DNA of 39,753 nucleotides from Deltaproteobacteria bacterium. GTDB lineage: Bacteria > Lernaellota > Lernaellaia > JACKCT01. Every line of letters starts with the position of its first letter. The stretch's first letter is position 1. The translations under genes were made by a program, and so were the position numbers. This document shows, one piece after another, positions 7,604 through 16,698 of this stretch. The stretch lies in assembly GCA_020845895.1 (NCBI GenBank), contig JADLEX010000115.1:1-39753 (forward strand). The letters run 5' to 3'. The notes under the pieces were generated by a model. It saw only the letters and a program-made list of their open reading frames with translations. It was not told the DNA's origin and did no database searches.

Positions 7604-8716
7604 CTACTTCGCGTCTCGAACGCACCGCACCCGGATGGGGTTCAAGACTTCTTTCGAATCCCGCAGGATCGTCGCATCGCGGAAGTGGATCGTCCAAGCT
7701 TGCGTGGTGACCGGCGTCGTCTCCGTGGCGCTCCAGAATTGTTCGCACGAGCCTCTCAGATCCGCCGGCCAATAGCACCCCAATGCCTGCCCCCCGTACC
7801 CGTCGCATCCTTGCCAGCACTCCGGGGGGTTGCAGGACTCGGAGTCGGTGCATTCGTCCGTGATGAGACACGAGCCGCCCGTCATGGTCGCCTCGCAGAT
7901 GGTGATCAACGAGCGCAGTTCCGAGATCGTGGGAAGCCGCCATCCTTCCGAAAGACTCTCGCAGTGGTCCTGCGCCTCTTCCCACCCGGTCTCCTCCCCG
8001 CTCGGCTCGACCTCCCACGTGAGGTCCGTATTCTCGTCCGTCCACGTTCCATCGTCCGTGTCGTCGTCCGTCACTTCGCCCCAACGAACGCACCACGTAT
8101 TCCGGTCGTAAGATTCGGCCATCGGATGGATGCCGGCATCGTTGAATTCCACCTGCCAGAAGCTTCGGATCTCCGAGTCATCCTCCACCTCGGTGGAAGA
8201 CCAGACTTCGCCAAACGGAAACCAACTGTACAGGTCGCAGTAACCGCCCTCGCTGCCGGGGCCTTCGTTGGGAAACATTTTGCAGGCCTCGCAGTCGTCC
8301 ATCGTCCAGCAGTCGCTCTCGGCGCAGTCATCCGTCACGCCGCACGAGCCCCCGGTTTCCGCGGCGGGGCAACCGCGGATGATCGATCGAAGCTCCGAGA
8401 TCGTGGGAAGCCGCCAGTCGTCGTACCCATCGAATTCGAGATCGGCGCAAAACGCCTCGGCCTGGTCGTGCTTCTTCTTGAAGATCGGTGTGTCGCGGTA
8501 GAGCATCAGTTCGTATCCGGAATCGTCGTCGTCCGTGCTGTCGTCGTCATCGTCGTCGTCGCCTGTGTCGTCGTCGTCATCGACTGGGACTCCGGAGTCG
8601 TCATCGTCGTCGCCCCCGAAGGACGCGCGATCGTCGTCGTCGTCGCCGCAGCCCGCGACGATCGCCGTGAGAATCGAAACCAGCGCCAGCATCGCAACCA
8701 AGGTGCGGGAAAGCAT
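7604..8716 (-). CDS. Lipoprotein with two DUF1566 (Lcl C-terminal) domains
   Basis: The 370-residue protein has a signal peptide with lipobox IVAGC, then Gly, five Asp and further Asp clusters up to about residue 66. Two tandem domains follow. The first holds AEAFCADLEFDGYDDWRLP and TISELRSII and ends at WCVRWGE. The second holds AQDHCESL, GWRLPTISELRSLI and ends VRCVRD. This is the DUF1566 pattern found in surface proteins of deltaproteobacteria and others. Many cysteines are present. The biochemical role is unknown; surface binding is plausible. The hydrophilic linker may extend the domains from the outer membrane. Confidence 0.85.
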   Translation of the reverse strand: MLSRTLVAMLALVSILTAIVAGCGDDDDDRASFGGDDDDDSGVPVDDDDDTGDDDDDDDSTDDDDSGYELMLYRDTPIFKKKHDQAEAFCADLEFDGYDDWRLPTISELRSIIRGCPAAETGGSCGVTDDCAESDCWTMDDCEACKMFPNEGPGSEGGYCDLYSWFPFGEVWSSTEVEDDSEIRSFWQVEFNDAGIHPMAESYDRNTWCVRWGEVTDDDTDDGTWTDENTDLTWEVEPSGEETGWEEAQDHCESLSEGWRLPTISELRSLITICEATMTGGSCLITDECTDSESCNPPECWQGCDGYGGQALGCYWPADLRGSCEQFWSATETTPVTTQAWTIHFRDATILRDSKEVLNPIRVRCVRDAK

Positions 8717-9005
8717 TCCGAATTCCTTCGTGAAGAGTTCGTCGGATTACTGAGAAAAATCCGGGATCTACGGCCAGAAATTGCCGTGAAAACCATTACA
8801 ATATTTCAGGCCCCCGTCAAGTCGGTGCGTGACCTGGCAGACGTCGAAAATGACCAGGGCGAGGAACTGCACTTCGACCGCTTTCCGCCGATGGGCGAAC
8901 GTTTGGGAGGTTGGCGTCTGAACGATCGTTCAACGCGGCCCTTCCCTTGCGCGGCGCGATTGCGTACAAACAATCGTTTCGCAATTCGCGCCGAAGGGCT
9001 TCGCC
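8717..9005. promoter_or_regulatory. Divergent intergenic region with palindrome
   Basis: The region serves two divergent genes. It holds the perfect palindrome TGAACGATCGTTCA at 8919-8932, a plausible operator. On the minus strand TTGACG at 8820-8815 is followed after 16 bases by TAATGG, a weak promoter candidate for the DUF1566 lipoprotein. Confidence 0.4.
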
Positions 9006-12000
9006 ATGAATCGCAAAAGTGTTCGCCGGGTCGTGTGGGGAGTGTGCGCGCTCGTCCTGATCGCATCGCCGGGTTTCGCGCTCGACCTCGTGTCGCAGGA
9101 CCCGCGTTTCGAGACCTTCGTGATTGGAGTCGAGGAGCCCGTCACGCTCGTCTTCGACGCATCGCTTGCGCCCGCATCCGTGACCACGGACAGCGTGTTT
9201 CTGACGCGCGTCGATGACGCCAGCGTCGTCGCGACGAGCGTCGCCGTGGGGACGACGAACATCGCGGACGACACAGTGGTGCTGACGCCGGACGACGACC
9301 TGCGTTTCGGAGTGCGTTACCGGCTCACGGTGACCGGCGACGTGGAGGACACGGGCGCGAACGCGTTTTCGGGCGGTTACCCGTTCGGGCGCGAGTTCGT
9401 GCCCAACGTGCCGCGCGACCTGGATGTTCCGATCTGCGCACCCAACGATTTCAACTGCCTGATCTCGCTCACCGCGCCGTTTGTCGGATTCGATCCCACG
9501 GACCCCGAGGGCACGAACCCGAACAAGATCTACACGATCCCCGGCGTATCGGCGACCGAGGCGTGGAAGTGGGCCACGGGCCGGCCGGACGTGGTGATCG
9601 CGGTCATCGACGACGGCATGTCCACCTACGGCGACCCCGATCTGCGCGACCGGTTCTGGATCAACACGGGCGAAACCCCCGAGCCGCGCATCGGCGACGC
9701 GCCGTGCGGTGTGTACGACTGCAACGACGACGGCCGCGTGTCGGCGTCCGACTGGGCGCTGGACAACCGCGTGCTCGCCGAGTCGGGTGCGGACCCGGTG
9801 GATGTGTCGCACCTGCTCGCTGCGTTTTCGGACGGCGTGGACGACGACGGCAACGGTTTCACCGACGACATCTCGGGCTGGGACTTTTTCCGCGACGTCA
9901 ACGAGGTGCTGGGCGTGGACGAATTCCCCGAGGGCACGCACGGCGATGGCGCGGACAACATCGTCGGCACGCCCGAAAACGGCAGCGGTTCGCTGATCGG
10001 CTTCTGCCCGAACTGCACCTTCCTGCCGCTGCGCACTTCGGACGCGGTGATGGTGGATTACAACCTGGTGGGGGCGGCGGCGGATTACGCGCTCGCGACC
10101 GGCGTGGTGAAGGTCATCAGCATCGCCATGGGCGCGATGAACTACAATGCGGCCGCGCATCAGGCGATCATCGACGCGGCCGACGCGGGCATCCTGACCG
10201 TCGCGCCCGGCGGCGACCTTCTGGGCTTCCAGAATATGTGGCCCGGCGCGGGCGAGGATGTGCTGAACGTTAAAGCACTATTCCCATTTGCGCCGATCGA
10301 AATTCTCGGGCCGATCTCGGTGGAGCTCGCCGCGTTCACCGAATCGTACTGCACCAATTACGGCGCGCACACGCACATCTCGATGCCCGCCGGTCACATC
10401 TGCACGTCGGAAGCGACGGCGAACGTGTCGGGCAGCGCGGCGCTCATCATTTCGCGGGCGCGCGACATCGGCATCGAGCTGTCGGCGAACGAGGTGAAGC
10501 AGATCATCATCATGAGCGCCGACGACATCTACGAGCGGTGCATTTCGCTGGTCGAGGGCCCGTCGGGCGGCGGGGTGTGCCGTCACGGGTGGGACGAGCA
10601 CTTCGGGTATGGGCGCCTGAACCTCAAGAAGGCGTTCGACATGCTCGGCTACCCGGAAGAGAGCACGCCGCCGATGATCCCGCCGGTCGCGCGCATCCGC
10701 AAGCCGATCTGGTGGACGGTGCAGGACCCCGAGACGCAGCCCGCGGTGACGGTCGAGGCGCAGATGAGCGCCCGGACTGCCGAGTACCGCTGGGAGATCC
10801 AGGGCGCGGCGGGGCATCAGCCCTACAACCGCGATTTCGTGGTGCTCGCGTCGGGCACAGAGACCGACGAGGTAGACGGCCCGATCGCCACGGTGGACGT
10901 GTCGTCGCTGATGAAAAAGGCCGAGTGGTCGCGCCCGCCCGAGGATGAAAACGACAAGACGATTACGATCCGCCTGCAGGTGTTTTACGACAAAGCGGGT
11001 AAAACGGTGATGGGCGAGGACCGCAAGTCGATCCAGCTCCACGCCGACCGCGATCCCGAGACCGGCATCATGGACAATTTCCCGATCGCGCTCGGCGCGT
11101 CGGTCGAGTCGAGCCCGCGCGTGGTGGATCTCGACGGCGATCCCGACGGTCGCATGGAGATCGTCTTCGCGACGTCGATGGGAACGGTCGAGGCGTTCAA
11201 GGTCGACGGCAACACCGGTGAATGGGCCGAAGCGCCGGGCTTCCCCGTGGACATTTCGGGCGACGGTTCATTCTTCGCCGACGGCATTCTCGGCGCGGTG
11301 GCGATCGGCGATCTGCTGGGGGACGGCCTGCCCAAGATCGTCGCGGCCACGCTGGGTGGGCGCGTCTACGCCATTCACCACGACGGCAACCTGAACCCCG
11401 ACGGACCGATCGTCGAAGGCTTCCCCGTCGAGGTTGATCCCAACGAAAACGCCGACAGCTTCGATTTCGGTCACGGCAACGCGATCGTCGCGTCGCCCGC
11501 CCTCGCGGACCTGGACCTCGACGGCGCGCTCGAGATCGTGATCGGTAGCTACGACCAGAAGGCGTATGCATGGAGCCCGTTCGACGGCGACACCGACGGC
11601 GAGGCGGACCGGCTACCCGGCTGGCCCGTGCTGCTCTCGTCGCTGCCCGGCGTCGTGCCCGCGAACAAGGTGTGCGGCGACGCGCTGCCCGCGCAGGTGC
11701 TGGGCAGCCCGGCGGTCGCGATTCTCGATCCCGACAACGCAAACGCCGACATCGCCGAGCACCCGGCGGTCGTGATCCCGACGTCCGAGGTCTGCTCCGA
11801 ATTCGACCTGCTGCCCACGAGCCGCATGTACGCGGTGTATTGGAACGGCACCGAAAACGCCGACGGACCCTTCCTGCCCGGCTGGCCGGCCGAGTTGTAT
11901 ATGCCGCTCGGCGACGCCATCCCGATTCCGCCGCTCACGACCGGCGCGAACAACTCGCCCGCGATCTGGATCGACGACGAGGGCATCGCGAACATCAGCG

Positions 12001-13052
12001 CCGGCGGATTCCTGTGGTTCCCCGCCATGGTGAAATACGATGGCGTGCACGCGAACGCGAACACGTTCATCGCCACCGACCGCCTGAACGTCACGACGGC
12101 CAGCAACGGCACGTTCGCGCGGTTTGGACTCGACGAGAAGATGCACTTCTTCCTGCCCACGGTGGGCCTGCTGAACATCATCGACAAGTTCCTGAAGCTC
12201 GAAAGCTGGAACATCGTCGGCTTCGATCTGGAAAGCGCCGACGTGGCCGTGCAGGTCTTCCGCGAGCGATGGGAAGACGTTCAGATCTTCGTGAACCCGA
12301 TCGTGGCCGACATCTCCGGCGACAACCTCCCCGAGGTCATCGCGGGCTCGGGCGGCTACAACCTGCGCGCGTACGACATCAACCGCGAGCAGCCCGAGGG
12401 CTGGCCCAAGCCCATCCACAACTGGGCGATCGCGTCGGTCGCCGTCGGCGATCTCGACCGCGACGACCATCTGGAAGTCGTGCTGCCCACGCACGAGGGC
12501 AACCTCTTCGCGTGGAACACGCGCGGCCGCGAATGCAAAAACGACCGCGCAAATTCGGACTGGTGGACGTTCCGCCACGACGAGCGCAACACCGGCGCGT
12601 ATCACACCGACACGCGCGCGCCGCGCATGGTCACCGATCTCGTGGTGGAGGATTTGGGCGGCGGCGAGTTCCGCCTCACCTTCGCCGCGCCGGGCGACGA
12701 CGGCGGCTGCGGCAAGGTCGAGGGGTACGACGTGCGTTATTCGACGAGCGCCGACGCGAACCTGAACGAACGCACGACATTCCTCAACGCCTCCGCGGCG
12801 ACGATGTCATCGGGCGACCCGGCGATGGGCGGGCAGAAGCAGACGCTCGTCGTGAGTGCGCCGGACGCGCAGGCGTTTTCGATCCGCGCCTTCGACGACG
12901 CGGGGCAGGCGAGTTGGCCGAGCGGCGTCGCCTATCCGCAGTCGGGCGGGGACGACGACCTCGATGGCGATCCCGACACGGCCGACGACGATGACGACGA
13001 TGCGTCAGCACCTTCAGGCGACGACGATGACGACGACGGGTGCGGGTGCTGA
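9006..13052 (+). CDS. Secreted S8 (subtilisin)-like protein with FG-GAP-type repeats and poly-Asp/Cys tail
   Basis: The 1348-residue protein starts with a signal peptide ending near FALDL, then an Ig-like domain (about 30-130). An S8 domain spans about 175-550, with candidate residues D202 (AVIDDG), H312 (EGTHGDG) and S468 (CTSEATANVSGSAALI). The motifs differ from HGTHVAG and GTSMAAP, and no oxyanion Asn is seen (APGGD). An EF-hand-like loop (D238 to D249) is inserted. FG-GAP/VCBS-like repeats such as VVDLDGDPDG, IGDLLGDGLPK and LADLDLDGALE cover about 690-1190. An Fn3-like domain and Asp-rich tail ending GDDDDDDGCGC follow. A GAAGGG 7 bases before the ATG supports the start. Activity is uncertain. 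Confidence 0.85.
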   Translation: MNRKSVRRVVWGVCALVLIASPGFALDLVSQDPRFETFVIGVEEPVTLVFDASLAPASVTTDSVFLTRVDDASVVATSVAVGTTNIADDTVVLTPDDDLRFGVRYRLTVTGDVEDTGANAFSGGYPFGREFVPNVPRDLDVPICAPNDFNCLISLTAPFVGFDPTDPEGTNPNKIYTIPGVSATEAWKWATGRPDVVIAVIDDGMSTYGDPDLRDRFWINTGETPEPRIGDAPCGVYDCNDDGRVSASDWALDNRVLAESGADPVDVSHLLAAFSDGVDDDGNGFTDDISGWDFFRDVNEVLGVDEFPEGTHGDGADNIVGTPENGSGSLIGFCPNCTFLPLRTSDAVMVDYNLVGAAADYALATGVVKVISIAMGAMNYNAAAHQAIIDAADAGILTVAPGGDLLGFQNMWPGAGEDVLNVKALFPFAPIEILGPISVELAAFTESYCTNYGAHTHISMPAGHICTSEATANVSGSAALIISRARDIGIELSANEVKQIIIMSADDIYERCISLVEGPSGGGVCRHGWDEHFGYGRLNLKKAFDMLGYPEESTPPMIPPVARIRKPIWWTVQDPETQPAVTVEAQMSARTAEYRWEIQGAAGHQPYNRDFVVLASGTETDEVDGPIATVDVSSLMKKAEWSRPPEDENDKTITIRLQVFYDKAGKTVMGEDRKSIQLHADRDPETGIMDNFPIALGASVESSPRVVDLDGDPDGRMEIVFATSMGTVEAFKVDGNTGEWAEAPGFPVDISGDGSFFADGILGAVAIGDLLGDGLPKIVAATLGGRVYAIHHDGNLNPDGPIVEGFPVEVDPNENADSFDFGHGNAIVASPALADLDLDGALEIVIGSYDQKAYAWSPFDGDTDGEADRLPGWPVLLSSLPGVVPANKVCGDALPAQVLGSPAVAILDPDNANADIAEHPAVVIPTSEVCSEFDLLPTSRMYAVYWNGTENADGPFLPGWPAELYMPLGDAIPIPPLTTGANNSPAIWIDDEGIANISAGGFLWFPAMVKYDGVHANANTFIATDRLNVTTASNGTFARFGLDEKMHFFLPTVGLLNIIDKFLKLESWNIVGFDLESADVAVQVFRERWEDVQIFVNPIVADISGDNLPEVIAGSGGYNLRAYDINREQPEGWPKPIHNWAIASVAVGDLDRDDHLEVVLPTHEGNLFAWNTRGRECKNDRANSDWWTFRHDERNTGAYHTDTRAPRMVTDLVVEDLGGGEFRLTFAAPGDDGGCGKVEGYDVRYSTSADANLNERTTFLNASAATMSSGDPAMGGQKQTLVVSAPDAQAFSIRAFDDAGQASWPSGVAYPQSGGDDDLDGDPDTADDDDDDASAPSGDDDDDDGCGC

Positions 13053-13066
13053 TCCCTTAACTCAAA

Positions 13067-13091
13067 CCCTCTCCAGCCGTGCGGGAGAGGG
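13067..13091. repeat. Hairpin-forming intergenic element
   Basis: CCCTCTCC (13067-13074) pairs with GGAGAGGG (13084-13091) around a 9-base loop, 15 bases after the S8-like gene. No T-run follows. Such sequences are often dispersed repeats. It may act as a 3-prime end for the convergent genes. Confidence 0.4.
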
Positions 13092-13149
13092 GAGCCCAAG
13101 CGGAGCGAGGGCGAGGTGAGGTTCGGTTCGAAAGACCAACGACCGCTCC

Positions 13150-14130
13150 TCACCTCCGCGTGCGCGGCATGTTCCACGCCTTGCGCTTCTCCCACAGCGT
13201 CTTGGTAGTTATACCGAGGTACTGCGCGAGTTCCTTCTCCGTGTGCTGGTCCTGGAACCGCGTGATGAAGTCCTTGGTGTAGTCGGTGATCGACAGCTTC
13301 TTGTCGAGCGCCTCCTGACGGAAGCGATTGCGTCGCTCGTAGCCGCGCCGTTCGAGGAAAATCGGCAAGTCCGCACCGACGATCTCCGCGCCCTCTTCCA
13401 TGAGCACGATGGTCTGCTCGAAGACGTTTTCGAGCTCGCGCACGTTTCCCGGCCAGTCGTAATTCATGAGCATCCCCAGCGCCTCGGCGGAGATGCCGGC
13501 CACGCGTTTGTCGAGTCGCGCCGCGAACTTTTCGATGAAGTGTTTCGACAACACGGGGAGATCGTCGAGCCGATCGCGCAGGGGCGGAATCTGGATGTGG
13601 ACGACGTTGAGCCGGTAGTGCAGGTCTTCGCGGAAACGACCCTCGTTCACCTCCGTGCCGAGGTCCTTGTTGGTCGCCGCGACGATGCGGATGTCGAGCT
13701 TGATCGGCCGGCGGTCGCCGACCTTCATGATCTCCTCTTCCTGAATCGCGCGCAGCAGCTTGACCTGCATTTCGAGGGGCAACTCGCCGACCTCGTCCAA
13801 AAACACGGTGCCGCCCTGGGCCTTTTCGAACAAACCTTCCTGGGTGGAGACCGCGCCGGTATAAGCGCCTTTGACGTGGCCGAACAGTTCGGCTTCCAGC
13901 AGGTTTTCGGGGATCGCGCCGCAATTCACCACGATCATCGGGCGACCGGCGCGCGGGCTCAGGGCGTGGATCGCCTTGGCGAACAATTCCTTGCCGGTCC
14001 CGGATTCGCCGGTCAGCAGTACGGTGCTTTTGTACGGCGCGACCTTCTTGATCACCGTCAGAACGCGGGCGAGTTCCTTGCTGCGCCCAACGATGTTGGC
14101 GACGAGATCGACGGTCTCGGGCTCGGTCAT
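13150..14130 (-). CDS. Sigma-54-dependent transcriptional activator without receiver domain
   Basis: The 326-residue protein is a bacterial enhancer-binding protein: an AAA+ domain that remodels RNA polymerase-sigma54, followed by a DNA-binding helix-turn-helix. Walker A is GESGTGKE at 41-48. The sigma-54 contact loop is GAYTGA at 88-93 (a Phe-to-Tyr variant of GAFTGA). Walker B is TVFLDEV, with D112 and E113. The C-terminus holds [20 protein letters not shown], a Fis-like helix. Only about 10 residues precede the AAA+ domain, so no phosphorylation or ligand input is visible. The ATG at 14128-14130 has GGAGG upstream; longer starts lack this. Confidence 0.93.
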   Translation of the reverse strand: MTEPETVDLVANIVGRSKELARVLTVIKKVAPYKSTVLLTGESGTGKELFAKAIHALSPRAGRPMIVVNCGAIPENLLEAELFGHVKGAYTGAVSTQEGLFEKAQGGTVFLDEVGELPLEMQVKLLRAIQEEEIMKVGDRRPIKLDIRIVAATNKDLGTEVNEGRFREDLHYRLNVVHIQIPPLRDRLDDLPVLSKHFIEKFAARLDKRVAGISAEALGMLMNYDWPGNVRELENVFEQTIVLMEEGAEIVGADLPIFLERRGYERRNRFRQEALDKKLSITDYTKDFITRFQDQHTEKELAQYLGITTKTLWEKRKAWNMPRTRR

Positions 14131-14465
14131 GCTCGGCCTCCGTGCGCCACGTTTTGGATGAACCTCGGTTTTAGTATTACAATTTTTCTGACAAGACACA
14201 ACCCGAGGCACTCGGATGCATGACGAATTTTCGTGAGGTCCGACGGGCGCGCTCGCCCCGAAGACCCCGGAGACGCAAACGGCCATACGTGTAACATATT
14301 GATTATCATGAGATTTTTTGACCAGCGGTGCGCGGGCGGGTCAGCGGAAGCGCGTCGCGCCGCGATGACGAAATTTTTAGACTGTTCGCAACACCCGGAT
14401 CGGACGTATAATTCGGGCCTCCTTCAAGGATGTTTACCGCCCGCGACCGGGCAAAGGAGGGTTCC
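14131..14465. other. Divergent intergenic region
   Basis: There is no gene in these 335 bases. On the minus strand TTGTGT (14201-14196) and TAATAC (14179-14174), 16 bases apart, form a weak promoter candidate for the activator. On the plus strand lies the promoter of the next lipoprotein. I see no sigma-54 element. Confidence 0.4.
14385..14412 (+). promoter_or_regulatory. Promoter of the lipoprotein at 14466
   Basis: TTCGCA at 14385-14390 and a perfect -10 element TATAAT at 14407-14412 are separated by 16 bases. The leader to the ATG is about 47 bases. Confidence 0.6.
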
Positions 14466-15551
14466 ATGAAGGATCGACTTTTCGAACTCGTGATGGTGGT
14501 CATGATCGCCGCGGCGACCTTCGCAATGACGGCGTGCGGCGGCGCTGATGACGACGATGACGACGACGATGACGACAGCGGTTACGGCGACGACGACGGC
14601 GGTTCCGACTGGCGCGACGCCGTGCCCGACCCGGCGAGTCTGGCGCTGGCGCTTCCCGGCGAGGACAACGTACCCGAGAAAGCGCCGGGGGAGCTGGCCA
14701 CGCTCTACCACGCCACCGTGGACTACACCCGCGAGGTGAACGCCCACATCATGTATTACCTGTCGTCGATCGACGAAATCACCAGCTATCCGCCGACCGA
14801 AGAAACGAGTGACGCGGCCACGTGGGGCCCGTGGATCGAGGACGGACTGTCGCCCGTCGAGATGCAGTTCGTGATCGAGCGCGTGTCGGACGAACACTAT
14901 TCGTATCGTCTCGACTGGCGTCCGAAAACCGGCGGCGATTGGGTGACGGTGTGGACCGGCGAGGTCGAGACGTCGGTCGAGACCGAGCGGCGCGGCGTCG
15001 GCCAATTCACGATCGACTTCACGGCCGCGTGGGAGCTCGACCCGACGATCAACGAGCGCGGCACGATCGAGGTCGATTACGACACGCTCACCGACGGACG
15101 GCTCATCACGATCTCGGCGATCGAGTTCTGCGGCGACGAGAACGACGCCGACAATGACAGCGTGCCATGCCCGACGAACGCGGTGTACGAATACCACAAC
15201 CGGGCCGACAACTCGGGTTATTTCGAATTCGACTACTGGGACGACGTGCACTACAACGAATACGCTGGCGCCGAGTACGCGGCGTACGAGCACGTGTGGT
15301 TCAATACCCGGTGGGAAAGTGACGGCACGGGCCGCAGCGACGTCATCATCACCGACGGCGACATCCCGAATATCGTCGAGGACGAATACCAACTCGTGTC
15401 GTACACCGGCTCCGAGTGCTGGGCGTCGGACTTTTTGCGCGGCTACTACATCGAGGAGGCGAACTTCGACCCGGCGTATTCATACGTCGTGCTGGAGGAG
15501 GGCGACGACACGATGTGCGCGTTCGAGGCCGATCCGCCCGACGTCGATTAA
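14466..15551 (+). CDS. Poly-Asp lipoprotein of unknown function
   Basis: The protein of about 361 residues has a signal peptide with lipobox AMTAC, then GGA and a run of about ten Asp, SGYGDDDGG and a globular domain. The body is acidic, rich in Tyr, Trp and beta-type segments (VEMQFVIERVSDEHYSYRLDW-like stretches), and ends in Asp. I recognise no family. AAGGAGG is placed correctly for the ATG at 14466; an upstream in-frame ATG at 14430 lacks a Shine-Dalgarno. The gene stands alone, with its own promoter and a strong terminator. Confidence 0.8.
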   Translation: MKDRLFELVMVVMIAAATFAMTACGGADDDDDDDDDDSGYGDDDGGSDWRDAVPDPASLALALPGEDNVPEKAPGELATLYHATVDYTREVNAHIMYYLSSIDEITSYPPTEETSDAATWGPWIEDGLSPVEMQFVIERVSDEHYSYRLDWRPKTGGDWVTVWTGEVETSVETERRGVGQFTIDFTAAWELDPTINERGTIEVDYDTLTDGRLITISAIEFCGDENDADNDSVPCPTNAVYEYHNRADNSGYFEFDYWDDVHYNEYAGAEYAAYEHVWFNTRWESDGTGRSDVIITDGDIPNIVEDEYQLVSYTGSECWASDFLRGYYIEEANFDPAYSYVVLEEGDDTMCAFEADPPDVD

Positions 15552-15567
15552 TTTCCCCCGGACGTTC

Positions 15568-15603
15568 AAACGGCCCGCGCCCCAGTGGACGCGGGCCGTT
15601 TTC
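15568..15603. terminator. Bidirectional intrinsic terminator
   Basis: A perfect 12-bp stem (15568-15579 with 15590-15601) carries a 10-base loop. It has T-rich sequence on the plus side and A-rich starting bases that give a T-run on the minus strand. It lies between the convergent lipoprotein and CDF genes. Confidence 0.88.
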
Positions 15604-15607
15604 CATT

Positions 15608-16687
15608 TCACGTGTCGCCGCGGGGCTCGAACTGAAATACCGCGTGCGCGATCGAGAATTCATCCGCGACGAAGTGACGCAACCGGTGCGCGAGTTCGCT
15701 CTGCTCGGCGAGCGGCAGGTCGCGCGCGAGTTCCACATAGGCTGTCATCGCGTGCATGCCCGAGGTGATGGTCCACACGTGAACATCGTCAACGAGGGCG
15801 ATCTCGGCGAACTGGTCGCGGATACGCGAGGTGACTACGGCGGTCTTCACGTTGCGAGGCGATTCTTCCAGCAGGATGCGCACGGAATCGCGCGTGAGCC
15901 CCCACGCCCAGATCAAGATCACCACGCAGATCAGCACCGACAGCACGGGATCGATCCACAACCAACCGGTCCAGCGGATCATCAACGCGCCGCCGACGAT
16001 GGCGACGGACGAGAGCGTGTCGCCGACCATGTGCAGAAACGCTGAGCGGAAATTCAGGTCGTCGTGTCCGGCGCCCGACAGTACAAACGCGGTCACGATG
16101 TTGACGACGAGGCCGAAGATCGCCACGACCAACATCTGACCCGCGAGGATGGGCTGTGGCGACATGAGCCGCTCCCAGGCTTCACGCGCGATGAAGAACG
16201 TGATGGCCGCGAGGGTGATCGCGTTGAAAAGTGCCGCCAGGACCTCGACGCGGTAGAGCCCGAAGCTGCGCTCGGGCGTGGTCGGCCGCGACGCGACGGC
16301 GATGGCGACGAGGCTGAGACCAAGGGCAAATGCGTGCGTGAACATGTGCCCGGCGTCGGAGATCAGCGCCAGGCTGCCCGTCCAGATGCCGCCGACGATC
16401 TCGACGGCCATGGTCGTCGCCGTGATCGCGACCGCGATGCGCAGGCGGCGCTTCTCTTCCGGGCGGTGCGTCACGCCGTGGGAGTGGCCGTGGTGGTCGT
16501 GATCGTGCCCATGCTCATGGTCGTGATCGTCGTCATGTTCGTGCCCATGCTCATGCCCGTGATCGTCGTCATGTTCGTGGTCGTGCTCGTGATCGTGCCC
16601 TTGGCCATGCTCGTTATCGTCGTGGCCGTGACCGCGATGTCCGCCCCCGGCGCGCAACGCGTCGAGCGGTTTGTGTTCATGTCGCAT
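15608..16687 (-). CDS. Cation diffusion facilitator (CDF) metal exporter, His-rich N-terminus
   Basis: CDF proteins export divalent metals such as zinc, cobalt or nickel from the cytoplasm in exchange for protons. The 359-residue protein begins with a His/Asp-rich stretch (about 20-72) that may bind metal, followed by six membrane segments and a C-terminal cytoplasmic domain. The transport site shows HMVGD (H219, D223) in the fifth helix. In the second helix it shows DAGHMFTH, which gives H114 and H118 where HxxxD is usual. AGGAGG at 16700-16695 overlaps the stop codon of the upstream metal sensor, so the two are translationally coupled. Confidence 0.93.
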   Translation of the reverse strand: MRHEHKPLDALRAGGGHRGHGHDDNEHGQGHDHEHDHEHDDDHGHEHGHEHDDDHDHEHGHDHDHHGHSHGVTHRPEEKRRLRIAVAITATTMAVEIVGGIWTGSLALISDAGHMFTHAFALGLSLVAIAVASRPTTPERSFGLYRVEVLAALFNAITLAAITFFIAREAWERLMSPQPILAGQMLVVAIFGLVVNIVTAFVLSGAGHDDLNFRSAFLHMVGDTLSSVAIVGGALMIRWTGWLWIDPVLSVLICVVILIWAWGLTRDSVRILLEESPRNVKTAVVTSRIRDQFAEIALVDDVHVWTITSGMHAMTAYVELARDLPLAEQSELAHRLRHFVADEFSIAHAVFQFEPRGDT

Positions 16688-16698
16688 TCGGGTTCCTC

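Noticed and set aside
6968-9217. Open frame of 749 codons on the plus strand
   Set aside because: It runs antisense or out of frame across brnA, brnT and the DUF1566 lipoprotein, all with clear family motifs. Its translation is Arg/Val-rich, as expected for a high-GC shadow frame.
8817-10160. Open frame of 447 codons on the minus strand
   Set aside because: It is antisense to the S8-like gene, which has a signal peptide, domains and a Shine-Dalgarno. The composition (His/Arg/Val-rich) is typical of a shadow frame.
14290-14330. AT-rich patch with a TGATTATCA core as a Fur-type site
   Set aside because: The match is too short and no iron-related gene is nearby.
16500-16680. His/Asp-coding repeats as a possible separate element
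   Set aside because: They are simply the His-rich N-terminal region of the CDF exporter, a common feature of that family.
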